From JAKPUX01 sp035353815 (GTDB taxonomy: Bacteria > Zhuqueibacterota > Zhuqueibacteria > Residuimicrobiales > Residuimicrobiaceae): DNA of 64,000 nucleotides. This document shows, one piece after another, positions 63,244-64,000 of this stretch. The DNA lies in assembly GCA_035353815.1 (NCBI GenBank), contig DAOQAG010000007.1, positions 55,022-119,021 on the forward strand, read 5' to 3'. Both the position numbers and the translations under genes were made by a program. The notes beneath the pieces were generated by a model, which worked only from the letters and a program-made list of their open reading frames with translations, was not told the DNA's origin and did not search any database. The first letter of the stretch is position 1; every line of letters starts with the position of its first letter.

Positions 63244-64000
63244 CTATTTCATGCGCACAATATCGTTGCGCTGGAAACCGCTGCCGCTGATGATTTTGCA
63301 GATCGCAGCCTTGCCGTTGCCGACGGTGTTGTTGACCACCTCGATGACACCCACCTGGGTCTCTTCAGATCCGAGGGAGATCCCGGTATCGGGATCGACC
63401 AGTTCCTCACCGGCGCGGAAAACAACCAGCTGCTGGCCGTTTTCGATACCGGAGGCGGCGCCGGCATTGATAAAGACCTGGGCATCGGCCTTGATGATCT
63501 TGGCCTGCCATTTCACGTTGGCCATATTGACATCGATTTTCTGGACGATCTCGTCGATAGCCTGACGGGTAGCCTTGCCGACGATCGATTCATCGAACTT
63601 GTCGCGGTTATCGAAATCGAAGGCATTGGTGTTCAAGGAGAGGCCTTTTTTCGATTCCGTCTTGCGCACATTATCGGCGGCGAGGATCTCCCCGGTCGAG
63701 GTATTGACGAGGCGCACATCGACCGCAACGGTGGCGGAGGTGGTTTTTACGCCCAGCCCGAGGCCCTTTTTGGCCAGACTGCCGCCCATATTGCCTTCCG
63801 CCCAGCCGAACTCGGTGACCGCGCCGACCACGGCCAGCTCAACACCCAGCAGCTGGCCGACCTTGGCGGCGCTCTCCTGGGTCACAGCGCCGGACTGGCC
63901 GAGCGCCTGCTCATCCATGACCTTCTGAATCTCGGTGCGCTCGAGGACCTGATAGCAGCCGCTTTTGACCAGCTCAGTGATCAGCATATCCGCCATACCC
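63244..64000 (-). CDS. CsgG-like outer-membrane protein, N-terminus beyond window
   Basis: About 250 C-terminal residues are visible, beginning GMADMLITELVKSG and continuing VLERTEIQKVMDEQALGQSGAV and LLGVELAVVGAVTEFG, the pattern of the CsgG/HfaB family. CsgG forms a nonameric outer-membrane pore that secretes curli; more distant members are lipoproteins of unknown role. The C-terminal third (ADAQVFINAGAASGIENGQQL...) is an added beta domain seen in FlgT/CsgG-like proteins. The start and any lipobox are outside the window. Confidence 0.85.
   Translation of the reverse strand, partial: GMADMLITELVKSGCYQVLERTEIQKVMDEQALGQSGAVTQESAAKVGQLLGVELAVVGAVTEFGWAEGNMGGSLAKKGLGLGVKTTSATVAVDVRLVNTSTGEILAADNVRKTESKKGLSLNTNAFDFDNRDKFDESIVGKATRQAIDEIVQKIDVNMANVKWQAKIIKADAQVFINAGAASGIENGQQLVVFRAGEELVDPDTGISLGSEETQVGVIEVVNNTVGNGKAAICKIISGSGFQRNDIVRMK

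Overview
The window looks like one contig of a GC-rich, Gram-negative, didermic bacterium of the FCB (Fibrobacteres-Chlorobi-Bacteroidetes) side of the tree, most probably an uncultured candidate phylum of the KSB1/Calditrichota/Zixibacteria kind. The evidence is: FlgD-like/type IX-type sorting domains (YPNPFNP-like motif) on two secreted hydrolases, outer-membrane barrels, a fused branched-chain-type E1, DUF4254, Gld-like ABC genes, and housekeeping promoters with a TTG... -35, a 17-bp spacer and TAtAtT. This placement is inference. Two runs of exactly 100 N mark scaffold gaps, so this is probably a metagenome-assembled genome.

Layout. 1-3.9 kb: Gld-like ABC exporter (ATPase, permease, GldG-like, DUF4340). 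3.9-11 kb: translation block read leftward: rimP-nusA-infB-ylxP-rbfA-truB-ribF-rpsO. 11-14.5 kb: a TPR protein, a small membrane protein, a PLP desulfhydrase-like enzyme and a ROK sugar kinase. 14.8-27.6 kb: a long leftward gene train from iscS-iscU through a flavodiiron protein, lpd, two different E1 systems, a mini-ferritin and E2 to thyX, lipA and def; it joins Fe-S assembly, lipoate synthesis and the lipoyl enzymes that need it. 27.7-31.2 kb: rubrerythrin-like protein, DUF4254 and a secreted dipeptidase. 31.3-33.5 kb (rightward): AmgK-like kinase, stand-alone RapZ C-domain and MurU-like nucleotidyltransferase, probably cell-wall sugar salvage. 33.8-41.2 kb: adenosine deaminase, short DnaE polymerase, a GNAT-like protein, a catalytically dead ImuB-like Y-family polymerase and LexA. 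41.2-47.8 kb: orphan zinc-finger anti-sigma-like protein, CorA-like channel, acyl-ACP/CoA synthetase, ZnuABC and an SDR. 48-54.9 kb (rightward): secreted protein, FecR-domain protein, large outer-membrane barrel, CHASE2-adenylate cyclase and a small protein. 55.1-64 kb: barrel-coiled coil-CpoB fusion, MXAN_6640-type metalloprotease, der, a radical-SAM/DUF512 protein, an AI-2E family permease, a second FecR protein and a CsgG-like protein that runs off the end.

The most unusual signal is not a gene. At five places the DNA around a stop codon has been duplicated, and at three or four of them the copy forms a tandem array: def (31-bp unit seen on both sides of a gap), lpd (34 bp, offset 73 bp), murU/adenosine deaminase (51-bp period, also broken by a gap), the acyl synthetase (60-bp period) and a run of four terminator hairpins (70-71-bp period). 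These arrays sit only at gene 3' ends, cause both assembly gaps, and in the murU case have rewritten the C-terminus of the protein. Other strong observations are a truB gene with no standard start codon (ATA with an ideal ribosome site), a perfect 10+10 palindrome at the lexA start site that could be a new LexA box or a terminator, and a promoter-hairpin leader ahead of rimP-nusA-infB.

No tRNA, rRNA, CRISPR array, insertion sequence or prophage gene was seen. Start codons were chosen from ribosome-binding sites and family alignments remembered from knowledge; no database search was run.
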